Assembly (NCBI GenBank): GCA_028822125.1
Contig: JAPKEK010000054.1
Span: 1 to 9,210, forward strand
Direction of reading: 5' to 3'
Source of the DNA: Pseudomonadales bacterium
GTDB lineage: Bacteria; Pseudomonadota; Gammaproteobacteria; Pseudomonadales; Azotimanducaceae
DNA length: 9,210 nucleotides
Under the pieces are notes generated by a model. That model saw only the letters and a list, made by a program, of their open reading frames with translations, searched no databases and was not told the DNA's origin. The translations under genes and the position numbers were made by a program. Positions 1 to 6,423 of this stretch are shown here, in pieces. Each line of letters opens with the position of its first letter. Positions within the stretch are counted from its first letter, which is position 1.

Positions 1-737
1 GCAATCGGCATGGTTCCTGGGGACATAATGAATCTGATTTAGTGGTAGAAAACGGCGTTATCAACGGCAGTGTTTATTTCGTACAGGACGCCCAAAAAGT
101 CAACTGCTTTTTGGTTAATGCAAAAACTGACGGTAAAGTGGTTCTTTATGTTATTGATGCAAATGCCCAGGGGCTGTCAATTAATTCAGACTCGATTGTT
201 GACCTGACCCGGGATCAGGCGACCCTGGTTTTTAACAACGTCGCTGTAGAAGCCAGTCAACTTGTTGCATCAGCTGCAGAATCTTTGAATGCTCTGGCTA
301 CCGCCACCGCTGCCTGGTTAGTCCTACTGAGCGCAGATATGTGTGGCGCTGCAGAATGGCAGCTACAGACGACGGCAGAATATGCCAGAACAAGACAGCA
401 ATTTGATCGCACCATTGGGTTTTTTCAAGCTGTGAAACATCCCCTGGTTGAGTTTATGGTTGAAATTGATCAAGCCAGATCACTCCTCTACAACGCTGCC
501 TGCGCAATTGATCACGAACCTGATATGGCCGAACAATATGCCAGAATGGCCAAGGCGGTGGCAAACGATGCAGTCGGCTTTGGATCTAGAAAATCCGTTC
601 AATTACATGGCGGAATCGGCTTTACATGGGAATGCTATGTCCACCTTTACCTCAAGCGTCAACTACACAGCCAGGCCTTACTTGGCGATGCGACTTACCA
701 GAGAGAAAAATTAGCCGAGTTAGTACTTTCCAGTTAA
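1..737 (+). CDS. Acyl-CoA dehydrogenase family protein, C-terminal part (5' end outside window)
   Basis: FAD-dependent acyl-CoA dehydrogenases introduce the alpha-beta double bond in acyl-CoA thioesters. The frame is open from the left edge (first complete codon at base 3), so the GTG at 42 is internal and the N-terminal domain lies outside. Numbering from that GTG, residues 1-70 look like the end of the middle beta domain. The C-terminal helical domain follows, with YARTRQQF (114-121), GFFQAVKHPL (126-135) and LHGGIGFTWE (188-197) then HLYLKR, all hallmarks of the family. The style matches short FadE-type subunits of steroid and cholesterol side-chain degradation, which often work as alpha2beta2 pairs. 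By eye, neither usual catalytic glutamate position holds Glu: Leu214 sits at the MCAD Glu376 position and Trp92 at the isovaleryl-CoA dehydrogenase Glu254 position. A partner subunit could lie upstream. Family is certain; substrate is unknown. Confidence 0.87.
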   Translation, partial: NRHGSWGHNESDLVVENGVINGSVYFVQDAQKVNCFLVNAKTDGKVVLYVIDANAQGLSINSDSIVDLTRDQATLVFNNVAVEASQLVASAAESLNALATATAAWLVLLSADMCGAAEWQLQTTAEYARTRQQFDRTIGFFQAVKHPLVEFMVEIDQARSLLYNAACAIDHEPDMAEQYARMAKAVANDAVGFGSRKSVQLHGGIGFTWECYVHLYLKRQLHSQALLGDATYQREKLAELVLSS

Positions 738-878
738 GCAGGAACCCCGATATTCGCCGGCAGGAATCGCCAGCCTCGCCAGTTCAACAGGGATGCCGCA
801 CGCATACCGTTGTATTTAAGGCACGTTATTAACATGGCGACCGGTTCGGGAATGGATTTATGCTGGGATCATAGTCCC

Positions 879-915
879 GGGTTTCCAACGATTGAGTGCT
901 TAACCGAGGAAACCC
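879..915. terminator. Candidate bidirectional hairpin between convergent genes
   Basis: A perfect 8-base inverted repeat, GGGTTTCC (879-886) and GGAAACCC (908-915), encloses 21 bases. Inside it, CGATT and AACCG can extend the stem after a small internal loop, with one mismatch. It lies 14 bases past the stop of the leftward oxidoreductase and about 140 bases past the dehydrogenase stop. Neither strand has a clear T-run after the stem, so an intrinsic terminator is not proven; a 3'-end protecting stem is equally possible. The rest of 738-929 shows no gene. Confidence 0.45.
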
Positions 916-929
916 AACGACAGTTCCAA

Positions 930-1973
930 CTAGGCGTTTGGTTCTACATTGAGTCGTGCTACTTCTGCCATCATGCGTAACGCCTGCTCATCGCCCGTGA
1001 TCGTCAAACCAGTAATGCCGCTATTTTCCCAATCTCTGAAGCGATTCTGAATTCTTTGTCGGTCACCGATAAGTGCACCCTGGTCAACAAATTCATCGGG
1101 TACCGCATCTATTGCTTCACCCTTACGTTTAGCCAGATACAACGCCTGGATTTTCTCAGCTGCTTCGCCGAAGCCACGGCGGATCATCATTTCCTTATGA
1201 AAATTCTTGGTTTTATGACCCATACCACCGACGTAAAGCGCGATGCCAGGTTTCATTCGATTCAGGCCAGCTTTTACATCGTCGGTAATCACAACGTTGC
1301 TCATGGCCTGACAATCAAAACCATCAGCAGTCTTACCGGCCTTCTTCAATCCAGCTTCAATCCAGGGTTTGTAGGTATCATAGTTCTCCGGCACAAGCCC
1401 AAGGGGCAGCCAGCCATCGGCAATTTCTGCCGTCAGTTTCACCGTTGAGGGCATACCAGTACCAAGCCAAATCGGAATATCTGGGTTCATGTGCAGGATG
1501 GATTTGAGTGGTTTACCCACACCCATCGATCCATCACCAACAAACGGCAGGGAAATCTCCTTGCCTTCGTGCACAACCGGTTCCTCACGGCGCAGAATTT
1601 TTTTCATTATCAAAACGTAATCTTTAATTCGGTAGTACGGCCTACCCCAGGGTTGACCGTACCACCCTTCAACAATCTGTGGCCCAGAAACACCAATACC
1701 ACAGATGACGCGATTGCCCCCTGCGAGGGCGTCGATGGTCGCAATTGCCATTGCCGCATTAGCTGGCGTTCTGCCTGCAAGCTGAATGACTGCGGTGCCT
1801 AATCGAATGCGATCCGTTTTTGCTGCAAGATAAGCGAGCGGGGACAACGCATCAGAACCATAAGCTTCGGCCGTCCAAACCGTGTCATAACCCAGGCGTT
1901 CTGCGAGTTGAACTTTTTCAACGGGTATTCGAAGCTCGCCGCCAGAATAGCCAAGCATTAATCCAAGTTTCAT
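930..1973 (-). CDS. LLM-class flavin/F420-dependent oxidoreductase, Rv3520c-like
   Basis: Luciferase-like (TIM-barrel) oxidoreductase of 347 residues; such proteins use reduced FMN or coenzyme F420 for hydride transfer or monooxygenation. The N-terminus MKLGLMLGYSG, then ERLGYDTVWTAEAYGSDA (25-42), the barrel strand IRLGTAVIQ (56-64), LAGGNRVICGIGVSGPQIVE (83-102) and GWYGQPW (103-109) closely resemble my memory of the mycobacterial Rv3520c family. DIPIWLGTGMP (165-175) and the ADGWLP segment (186-190) are further typical barrel elements. The frame could start 16 codons earlier, but the ATG at 1973 is chosen because TAAGGAG lies nine bases upstream and family members begin with this MKLGL-type strand. 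It is divergent from the GntR regulator, suggesting that this regulator controls it, and convergent with the acyl-CoA dehydrogenase. The cofactor cannot be settled from sequence alone; the substrate is unknown, perhaps an acyl-CoA or steroid-ring intermediate given the neighbours. Confidence 0.9.
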   Translation of the reverse strand: MKLGLMLGYSGGELRIPVEKVQLAERLGYDTVWTAEAYGSDALSPLAYLAAKTDRIRLGTAVIQLAGRTPANAAMAIATIDALAGGNRVICGIGVSGPQIVEGWYGQPWGRPYYRIKDYVLIMKKILRREEPVVHEGKEISLPFVGDGSMGVGKPLKSILHMNPDIPIWLGTGMPSTVKLTAEIADGWLPLGLVPENYDTYKPWIEAGLKKAGKTADGFDCQAMSNVVITDDVKAGLNRMKPGIALYVGGMGHKTKNFHKEMMIRRGFGEAAEKIQALYLAKRKGEAIDAVPDEFVDQGALIGDRQRIQNRFRDWENSGITGLTITGDEQALRMMAEVARLNVEPNA

Positions 1974-1982
1974 TTCAACAAT

Positions 1983-1989
1983 CTCCTTA
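1983..1989 (-). promoter_or_regulatory. Ribosome binding site of the LLM oxidoreductase
   Basis: On the minus strand TAAGGAG lies nine bases before the ATG at 1973. It decides the start against the longer open frame reaching back to 2021, whose first codons have no comparable site. Confidence 0.8.
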
Positions 1990-2041
1990 CTAAAAAAATA
2001 TGACCTCATGCTTAGGCTCAAATATTTCGGTCACCTGCAGC

Positions 2042-2068
2042 AAAACTATCCAGACCTGGATGAGTTTT
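2042..2068. promoter_or_regulatory. Candidate operator: interrupted dyad beside the GntR gene
   Basis: Arms AAAACTATCCAG (2042-2053) and CTGGAT-G-AGTTTT (2056-2068) are complementary over 12 bases, with one unpaired G and a two-base centre. The inner ATCCAG-AC-CTGGAT core has the size and symmetry expected for a dimeric winged-helix repressor. The two-base centre is too tight for an ideal RNA hairpin, although a stem followed by five T's on the plus strand could also resemble a terminator. Its place between the regulator and its divergent neighbour favours an operator. It does not match a GntR/FCD consensus I can recall. Confidence 0.5.
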
Positions 2069-2155
2069 TCATACAAATACTCTCGCATAACTAGTATCAT
2101 AGATTTATAGTGATCAGTCATGCAACCTATGAACAAATAGTCTGGAAAAGAATCA

Positions 2156-2932
2156 ATGGCCAAAAATACCTCAACCGAAAGAGCCGCGATAAGGGTAGCA
2201 CGGAATATAGTTCAGGATATTCAAGATCGTGCACTAAGGCCAGGTACCCCGCTTGACCCGGAGTATGTAATGGTCGAGAAATTGGGTGTGGCTCGCGCCA
2301 CGGTTCGTGAGGCGCTACGTTTTCTTGAGTTGCAAGGCGCACTTCGCATTAAAGCCGGACCTGGTGGCGGCCCGGTAGTGAATGTTCCCCATACCGACCA
2401 TCTTGCCAGCGCCATTTCACTGCAGCTGCAGTTCGCGAATGCATCCTTCCAGGCGGTCATTGATGCCCGCATGTCGATCTATCCGGTACTGGCGGGAGAA
2501 GCGGCACAAACTGCAACACACCAACATATCCAAGCGATTCAGCAGAGCATCGCTCGCATGCGTGCAGCGGTCAAAGATTCTGATTTACTGACTTACGAAG
2601 CGCAGCAGTTTCACAATCTTGTTGCTGATGCATCCGGGAATATGGTTTTGGGGTTCCTTGTTAAAGCATTACATAAGATGTCTGAGGGAGCTGGAATTCA
2701 ATATGATTTGCGGCAACGAAAGGCCATTGTTGAGAAAGCTGGCAGAGTGCTTTTGGCTATCGAAGCCGGTGATGCCGAAAACGCACGCAAGGTAACAGTA
2801 GACATGTTGGCGGCTGCACTGCGTTACTGGAAAAAGAACGCTCCCGATCTACTCGACAGCCCCGTGTCATGGTTAGCAGATTTACCTCGGGGAAATCTGT
2901 TGCTTCCCGAACTTCAGGCAACGCAGCTATAG
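2156..2932 (+). CDS. GntR-family transcriptional regulator, FadR-type (FCD) subfamily
   Basis: DNA-binding dimeric regulator of 258 residues. Residues about 10-77 form the GntR winged helix, with LRPGTPLDPE (27-36) and the recognition-helix segment GVARATVREALRFLE (44-58), then the wing GPGGGPVV (68-75). Residues about 85-225 form a helical FCD effector domain with the FHNLVADASGN motif (152-162) and AIEAGDAENAR (201-211). In most FCD proteins one Asp and three His bind a metal. Only His153 is kept here; the other positions appear to be Ala149, Ala195 and Met217. The effector may therefore bind without metal, as acyl-CoA does in E. coli FadR. A tail of about 33 residues follows. The ATG at 2156 has a weak Shine-Dalgarno (GGAAAAG). 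It is divergent from the LLM oxidoreductase and 63 bases before the crotonase gene, so it probably controls both and responds to an acyl-CoA or related pathway metabolite (inference). Confidence 0.92.
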   Translation: MAKNTSTERAAIRVARNIVQDIQDRALRPGTPLDPEYVMVEKLGVARATVREALRFLELQGALRIKAGPGGGPVVNVPHTDHLASAISLQLQFANASFQAVIDARMSIYPVLAGEAAQTATHQHIQAIQQSIARMRAAVKDSDLLTYEAQQFHNLVADASGNMVLGFLVKALHKMSEGAGIQYDLRQRKAIVEKAGRVLLAIEAGDAENARKVTVDMLAAALRYWKKNAPDLLDSPVSWLADLPRGNLLLPELQATQL

Positions 2933-2982
2933 CGCCTTCATTCAGCGAATAAGATTACTGATTGCATCACCCGTTTCATAAA

Positions 2983-2988
2983 AAGGAG
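2983..2988 (+). promoter_or_regulatory. Ribosome binding site of the crotonase gene
   Basis: AAGGAG seven bases before the GTG at 2996 fixes this non-ATG start. It is the strongest Shine-Dalgarno seen in the window, next to that of the LLM oxidoreductase. Confidence 0.8.
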
Positions 2989-2995
2989 AATACAA

Positions 2996-3877
2996 GTGGA
3001 TCCGACTGATTACGAAAACATTCGTTACCAAGTGGAGGATGGTCGCGCCCGTATTACACTGGCGCGCCCGGAGAAACTGAATTCGATTTCGTACGATTTG
3101 CTCCAGGAACTGCAACATGCACTTTGGGAGGCTGACGACAATCGAGAGGTACACTGCATTATTCTACGAGGAGAGGGTCGAGCCTTCTGCAGCGGATACG
3201 ATTTAACAGGGTTACCCGCGCGCGGAAGAAGCAAAGAGTCTAACGGGCGTACTGGACGCAGTCACGATGATGACGTCTGGTTAATGGAAAGAAACAATCG
3301 ATGTATCCGCTCTATCTGGGAGATCCATAAACCTACCATTGCTCAAATTCATGGTTACTGTCTGGCAGGGGGAACCGACCTGGTCATGGGTTGCGACATG
3401 CTGATCGCAGCCGATGACGCGAAAATAGGTTTCCCGGCGGCCAGATCAATGGGCGCCCTACCGAACAACCTGTGGATGTATCATTGTGGTCCCCAGTGGG
3501 CCAAACGATTACAGTTGACCGGCGATTCAGTATCCGGCAAGGACGCAGCGCTAATTGGGCTTGTCATGAAATCTGTGCCCGCTGATTTGCTGGAGGATGA
3601 GGTCGAGGGACTTGCAGATCGACTCAGTATCATCGATCCAGATTTGCTTGCGGCAAACAAGCGAATTAACAATTTAGGCCTCGAGCTCATGGGCGCACAG
3701 ATTTTACAAAGGCTCGCCGCAGAGAATGATGCCCGCGCGCACCATGCCCCGGCAGTTCGCGAGTACGGGCGTTCATTCAAGGAGCACGGACTGAAGGAAA
3801 CACTCCGGAAAAGAGATGCGCCGTTTGGCGAAGGCATGGCCCATGTTCATGAGCCAGATGGACGGATTGTGCATTAG
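2996..3877 (+). CDS. Crotonase/enoyl-CoA hydratase family protein with atypical active site
   Basis: Crotonase-fold protein of 293 residues, expected to hydrate, isomerise or hydrolyse an acyl-CoA. Visible family features are ITLARPEKLNSIS (20-32), the first oxyanion-hole segment FCSGYDL (64-70) and the second, IHGYCLAGGTDL (118-129), followed by MGCDMLIAADDAKIGFP (131-147). The two glutamates of classical hydratases (rat Glu144 and Glu164) align by eye with Asp128 and Ala148, so a standard hydratase mechanism is doubtful. The GGTDL and FPAAR variants resemble a group of actinobacterial EchA-like proteins of unassigned reaction, as does the C-terminal RDAPFGEG (273-280). A polar insertion at about 75-95 precedes the helix leading to the second oxyanion segment. 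The GTG start is supported by AAGGAG. It lies 63 bases after the GntR gene with no clear promoter of its own, so co-transcription is likely. Alternative roles are isomerase, acyl-CoA hydrolase or ring-cleaving hydrolase. Confidence 0.87.
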   Translation: MDPTDYENIRYQVEDGRARITLARPEKLNSISYDLLQELQHALWEADDNREVHCIILRGEGRAFCSGYDLTGLPARGRSKESNGRTGRSHDDDVWLMERNNRCIRSIWEIHKPTIAQIHGYCLAGGTDLVMGCDMLIAADDAKIGFPAARSMGALPNNLWMYHCGPQWAKRLQLTGDSVSGKDAALIGLVMKSVPADLLEDEVEGLADRLSIIDPDLLAANKRINNLGLELMGAQILQRLAAENDARAHHAPAVREYGRSFKEHGLKETLRKRDAPFGEGMAHVHEPDGRIVH

Positions 3878-4136
3878 TGCCTAAAGGCTGGGAATAGCCG
3901 TCCAAGCCCAGGCCTATGACACCCACATCGACAAAAAAGGCCATCGGGACCCATGCTCAGATACCGGGACACGCTAAGACTCACTGCCGATAATCAGCAG
4001 CTGGGTTACAAAGACCTCACCATAAAACACGTAAGCCTGCTGCTCGGCAGAAAAACATGAGCAGACCTGAAAGGTAATTGGGCCCAGGGCAGGAGCAGAG
4101 ACTACTGCACAAGGCAGCTCGCTGCTCCGCACAGAA
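3878..4136. other. Non-coding gap between convergent genes, with imperfect inverted repeat
   Basis: No convincing gene is present: the longest small frame (3953-4060, 35 codons) has no ribosome binding site and no recognisable product. An imperfect inverted repeat joins 3984-4009 (CTGCCGA ... CAGCAG ... GGTTAC) to 4031-4050 (GTAAGCC ... GCTGCTCGGCAG), with a loop of about 21 bases. A second 7-base pair, GGAGCAG (4092-4098) and CTGCTCC (4122-4128), lies just after the dbpA stop and might be part of its 3' end. No T-runs follow either, so terminator function is uncertain. Confidence 0.4.
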
Positions 4137-5531
4137 TCAGCGCGGCTGGCCTTGCAGCTTGCGCACTTTAAAGTTACGGCCCTTTATTTTGCCATTGACG
4201 AGTCGATTCAATGCTTGACCGGCCGACTTGCGGTCAATGGCAACATAGGCTGCGAAATCCATGACATCAATTTTACCAACCGCATTGCCGGCAATACCAC
4301 CATCACCGGTAAGGGCACCGAGGATATCGCCAGGCCGAACTTTGTCTTTGCGACCAGCGGCAATAGCCAGTGTCGCGAAAGCGGGCTCCGGCAGTACCTC
4401 ATTGTTGTTGGGCAAGGCTGCGAGTGCTTCGACGGCTAATTCTCGGTCCTGGTAGGCGCAAATGGCGTCCAATTTATAGCGTTCGGTATCGGCGAACAGC
4501 GTCAGCGCCAAACCATTTCGGTCTGCGCGACCGGTGCGGCCAATTCGGTGTACGTAGGTTTCTGGATCGCGAGGCATGTCAAAGTTGATGACCGCAGGCA
4601 GCCCATCTATGTCCAGGCCCCGAGCGGCCACATCCGTAGCCACCAATACCCGGCAGCTCAGATGACGAAACTGCACCAGCACCTGGTCGCGGTCACGCTG
4701 TTCCAGATCGCCGTTCAGCACTAGCGCGGCAATGCCGCTGCGATTTAGCTTAGCGCAAACTTCGCGGGTACTGTCTTTGGTGTTGCAGAACACCACAGCA
4801 CTGTCGGGTCGAAAATGTCCTAAGAGTTTCTCCAGCCCCGGTAACTTGTCTTTTCTCTGACAAATATAAAACTTCTGATCAATCTGACTATTGTCGACCA
4901 GCACATCGACGCTGACTTGTTCGGGCGATCTTTGAAAACGGCTGCTGAGGGTACGTATATCATCGGGATAGGTGGCCGAAAACAGCAACGTCTGGCGCGT
5001 GCTTGGCGTCTGCTGAATGATGCCGCTGATATCATCAATGAAGCCCATTTCCAGCATACGATCAGCTTCATCCAGCACCAGGGTACTCACCCGCTCAAGT
5101 GAAAGGGTTTGTTTTCGCAGGTGGTCCTTGATGCGACCGGGTGTGCCAACCACAATGTGGGCACCGTGTTCCAGCGAGCCTATTTGCGGGCCGATGGACT
5201 GGCCGCCGCACAGTACGACTACCTTGATGTTCTGTTGATAGCGGGCCAGGCGACGCACTTCACCGGCGACCTGGCTGGCGAGCTCACGGGTCGGGCACAG
5301 TATCAGTGCCTGAGTACCAAAATCCCGTGGGTTCAATTTAGTGAGTAAAGGCAGGGCGAAGGCGGCGGTTTTGCCGCTGCCAGTTTTAGCCTGGGCAATC
5401 AGGTCTTTACCGGCAAGCCCCGGCGGCAATGCAGCAGCCTGAATGTCGGTCATCTGCTTGTAGCCGAGGTTATCCAGATTGCCCAGCTGCTCCGGTGGCA
5501 AGTTGAGGGTGCTAAAGGCCAAGTCGTTCAC
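4137..5531 (-). CDS. dbpA: ATP-dependent RNA helicase DbpA (DEAD box, 23S rRNA-specific)
   Basis: DbpA remodels 23S rRNA around helix 92 during large-subunit assembly. The product has 464 residues, about the family length. All DEAD-box motifs are intact: Q motif ending at Gln31, AKTGSGKT (48-55), PTRELASQ (80-87), TPGRI (130-134), DEAD (154-157), SAT (185-187), VFCNT (247-251), ARGLDI (303-308) and HRIGRTGR (328-335). The C-terminal RNA-binding domain that distinguishes DbpA spans about 398-462, from KVRPGDILGALTGDGGI to GRNFKVRKLQG. The start is GTG at 5531; the next Met is 27 residues inside the Q-motif region and too late. This GTG overlaps the kinase stop as GTGA, with AAAGGA a few bases before, so translation is probably coupled to the RIO kinase gene. 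No missing key residue was noticed. Confidence 0.95.
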   Translation of the reverse strand: MNDLAFSTLNLPPEQLGNLDNLGYKQMTDIQAAALPPGLAGKDLIAQAKTGSGKTAAFALPLLTKLNPRDFGTQALILCPTRELASQVAGEVRRLARYQQNIKVVVLCGGQSIGPQIGSLEHGAHIVVGTPGRIKDHLRKQTLSLERVSTLVLDEADRMLEMGFIDDISGIIQQTPSTRQTLLFSATYPDDIRTLSSRFQRSPEQVSVDVLVDNSQIDQKFYICQRKDKLPGLEKLLGHFRPDSAVVFCNTKDSTREVCAKLNRSGIAALVLNGDLEQRDRDQVLVQFRHLSCRVLVATDVAARGLDIDGLPAVINFDMPRDPETYVHRIGRTGRADRNGLALTLFADTERYKLDAICAYQDRELAVEALAALPNNNEVLPEPAFATLAIAAGRKDKVRPGDILGALTGDGGIAGNAVGKIDVMDFAAYVAIDRKSAGQALNRLVNGKIKGRNFKVRKLQGQPR

Positions 5532-6388
5532 ACTTCATCCTTTTCTGCTTCAAGCAGGCGTTGTTGGCGTTTTTCTTCTTCTTCCATAACCGCTTTTATC
5601 TCCAGCATCAAGCCATCCACATCGGCGGCGCTTTCGTCCTCCTGGAAAAGACCGGTCAGCATCGTGTCGGGGGTGAGTTCGCCTTCCTCGTATAAAGCCC
5701 ACATTTCCTTAGCATAATTGCTGCCCAGCAGCTCTGGCGCATAGAGACCGTAGTAGGCGGTTATATTATTGACATCTCTTTCCAGCATCGATTGGGCATG
5801 GTTATTCGCCGCGGCGTCCACCGCCTGGGGCAAATCAATGATGACCGGACCATAATCGTCCACTAACACATTGAATTCAGACAAATCCCCGTGTACCAGG
5901 CCGGCACAGAGCATTTTGACTACGTAGTCCATCATTACCGCGTGGTCTTCAACTGCTTGATCTCGGGTCAGGGCCACATCGATCAGGCGCGGCGCCACTT
6001 GCCCGGCATCATCGGTCACTAGTTCCATGAGCAGGACACCATCAAAACAACCGTAGGGCGTGGGCACTCGTACGCCGGCGCGATCAAGCTTGTACAGGGC
6101 GTCGACCTCGGCATTTTGCCAGGCTTCTTCCTCCTGCTTACGACCAAATTTGGAACGCTTTTCCATGGCCCGCTGACGGCGAGTATTGCGGCCCTTGCGG
6201 CCTTCCTGGTATTCCACGGCTTGTTTGAAACTACGCTTGGCAGCTTCCTTGTAAACCTTGGCACAGCGGATCTCACTACCACAGCGAACCACATACACCA
6301 TGGCCTCTTTACCACTCATTAATTGACGCACGACTTCGTCAACCAGGCCGTCTTCAATCAGGGGCTGTATGCGTTTGGGGATTTTCAT
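5528..6388 (-). CDS. RIO1-type atypical serine protein kinase/ATPase
   Basis: Atypical protein kinase of 286 residues, of the bacterial RIO1 group known in Pseudomonas and relatives. The nucleotide-binding loop SGKEAMVYVV (25-34) and Lys44 in CAKVYK are present. A very basic stretch, EGRKGRNTRRQRAMEKRSKFGRK (62-84), corresponds to the flexible loop of RIO1 kinases. The hinge-like segment LLMELV (119-124), catalytic loop LVHGDLSEFNVLV (164-176) with Asp168 and Asn173, and metal-binding IIDLPQAVD (183-191) with Asp185 are all intact, so activity is expected. The C-terminus (about 250-286) is acidic and helical, probably coiled. RIO proteins in archaea and eukaryotes act in small-subunit maturation; bacterial targets are poorly known. 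Overlap with dbpA by four bases suggests a joint role in ribosome assembly or translation (inference). The ATG at 6388 has only a weak upstream site. Confidence 0.93.
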   Translation of the reverse strand: MKIPKRIQPLIEDGLVDEVVRQLMSGKEAMVYVVRCGSEIRCAKVYKEAAKRSFKQAVEYQEGRKGRNTRRQRAMEKRSKFGRKQEEEAWQNAEVDALYKLDRAGVRVPTPYGCFDGVLLMELVTDDAGQVAPRLIDVALTRDQAVEDHAVMMDYVVKMLCAGLVHGDLSEFNVLVDDYGPVIIDLPQAVDAAANNHAQSMLERDVNNITAYYGLYAPELLGSNYAKEMWALYEEGELTPDTMLTGLFQEDESAADVDGLMLEIKAVMEEEEKRQQRLLEAEKDEV

Positions 6389-6423
6389 GGCGCTCTTATA
6401 CAGGAGTTTGGCGAGAGTTGCGA
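6389..6423. promoter_or_regulatory. Compact divergent promoter region, RIO kinase / recQ
   Basis: Only 35 bases separate the kinase ATG from the chosen recQ ATG. CTTATACAG (6395-6403) gives TATACA as a possible -10 for recQ and, on the other strand, TATAAG as a possible -10 for the kinase. The latter would start transcription at or next to the kinase ATG, giving a leaderless mRNA. The -35 elements would lie within the opposing coding sequences and are weak. GAGAG (6412-6416) may be the recQ ribosome binding site. Confidence 0.35.

Larger units (their letters stand above)
1974..2155. promoter_or_regulatory. Divergent promoter region between LLM oxidoreductase and GntR regulator
   Basis: This 182-base AT-rich gap separates two divergent genes and must hold both promoters. 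For the rightward gene, TATAGT (2106-2111) is a fair -10 element, but its -35 is poor. For the leftward gene, TATGAT on the minus strand (2101-2096) lies 18 bases from TTGCAT (2125-2120), a plausible sigma-70 pair that would give a leader of roughly 115 bases. The two elements overlap, so one bound regulator could affect both directions. A dyad at 2042-2068 lies downstream of the proposed leftward promoter, where a bound repressor could block transcription. Promoter positions are inference from consensus matching only. Confidence 0.45.

Noticed and set aside
42..44. GTG as the true start of the acyl-CoA dehydrogenase
   Set aside because: The frame is open upstream to the window edge and the protein would lack the N-terminal domain and part of the middle domain; it is an internal Val codon.
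1056..1448. 130-codon open frame on the plus strand
   Set aside because: It is antisense to the well-supported LLM oxidoreductase, with no recognisable domain or ribosome binding site.
1974..2021. Longer N-terminus for the leftward LLM oxidoreductase
   Set aside because: The extra 16 residues are not like the family, and a good ribosome binding site lies within them, just before the ATG at 1973.
3481..3837. 118-codon open frame on the minus strand
   Set aside because: It is antisense to the crotonase gene; its Ser/Ala-rich composition is typical of a shadow frame.
3953..4060. 35-codon small ORF in the intergenic gap
   Set aside because: No ribosome binding site, no recognisable motif, and it overlaps the inverted repeat.
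4092..4128. GGAGCAG/CTGCTCC pair as the dbpA terminator
   Set aside because: The 7-base stem has a 23-base loop and no T-run on the minus strand; too weak to list as a separate terminator.
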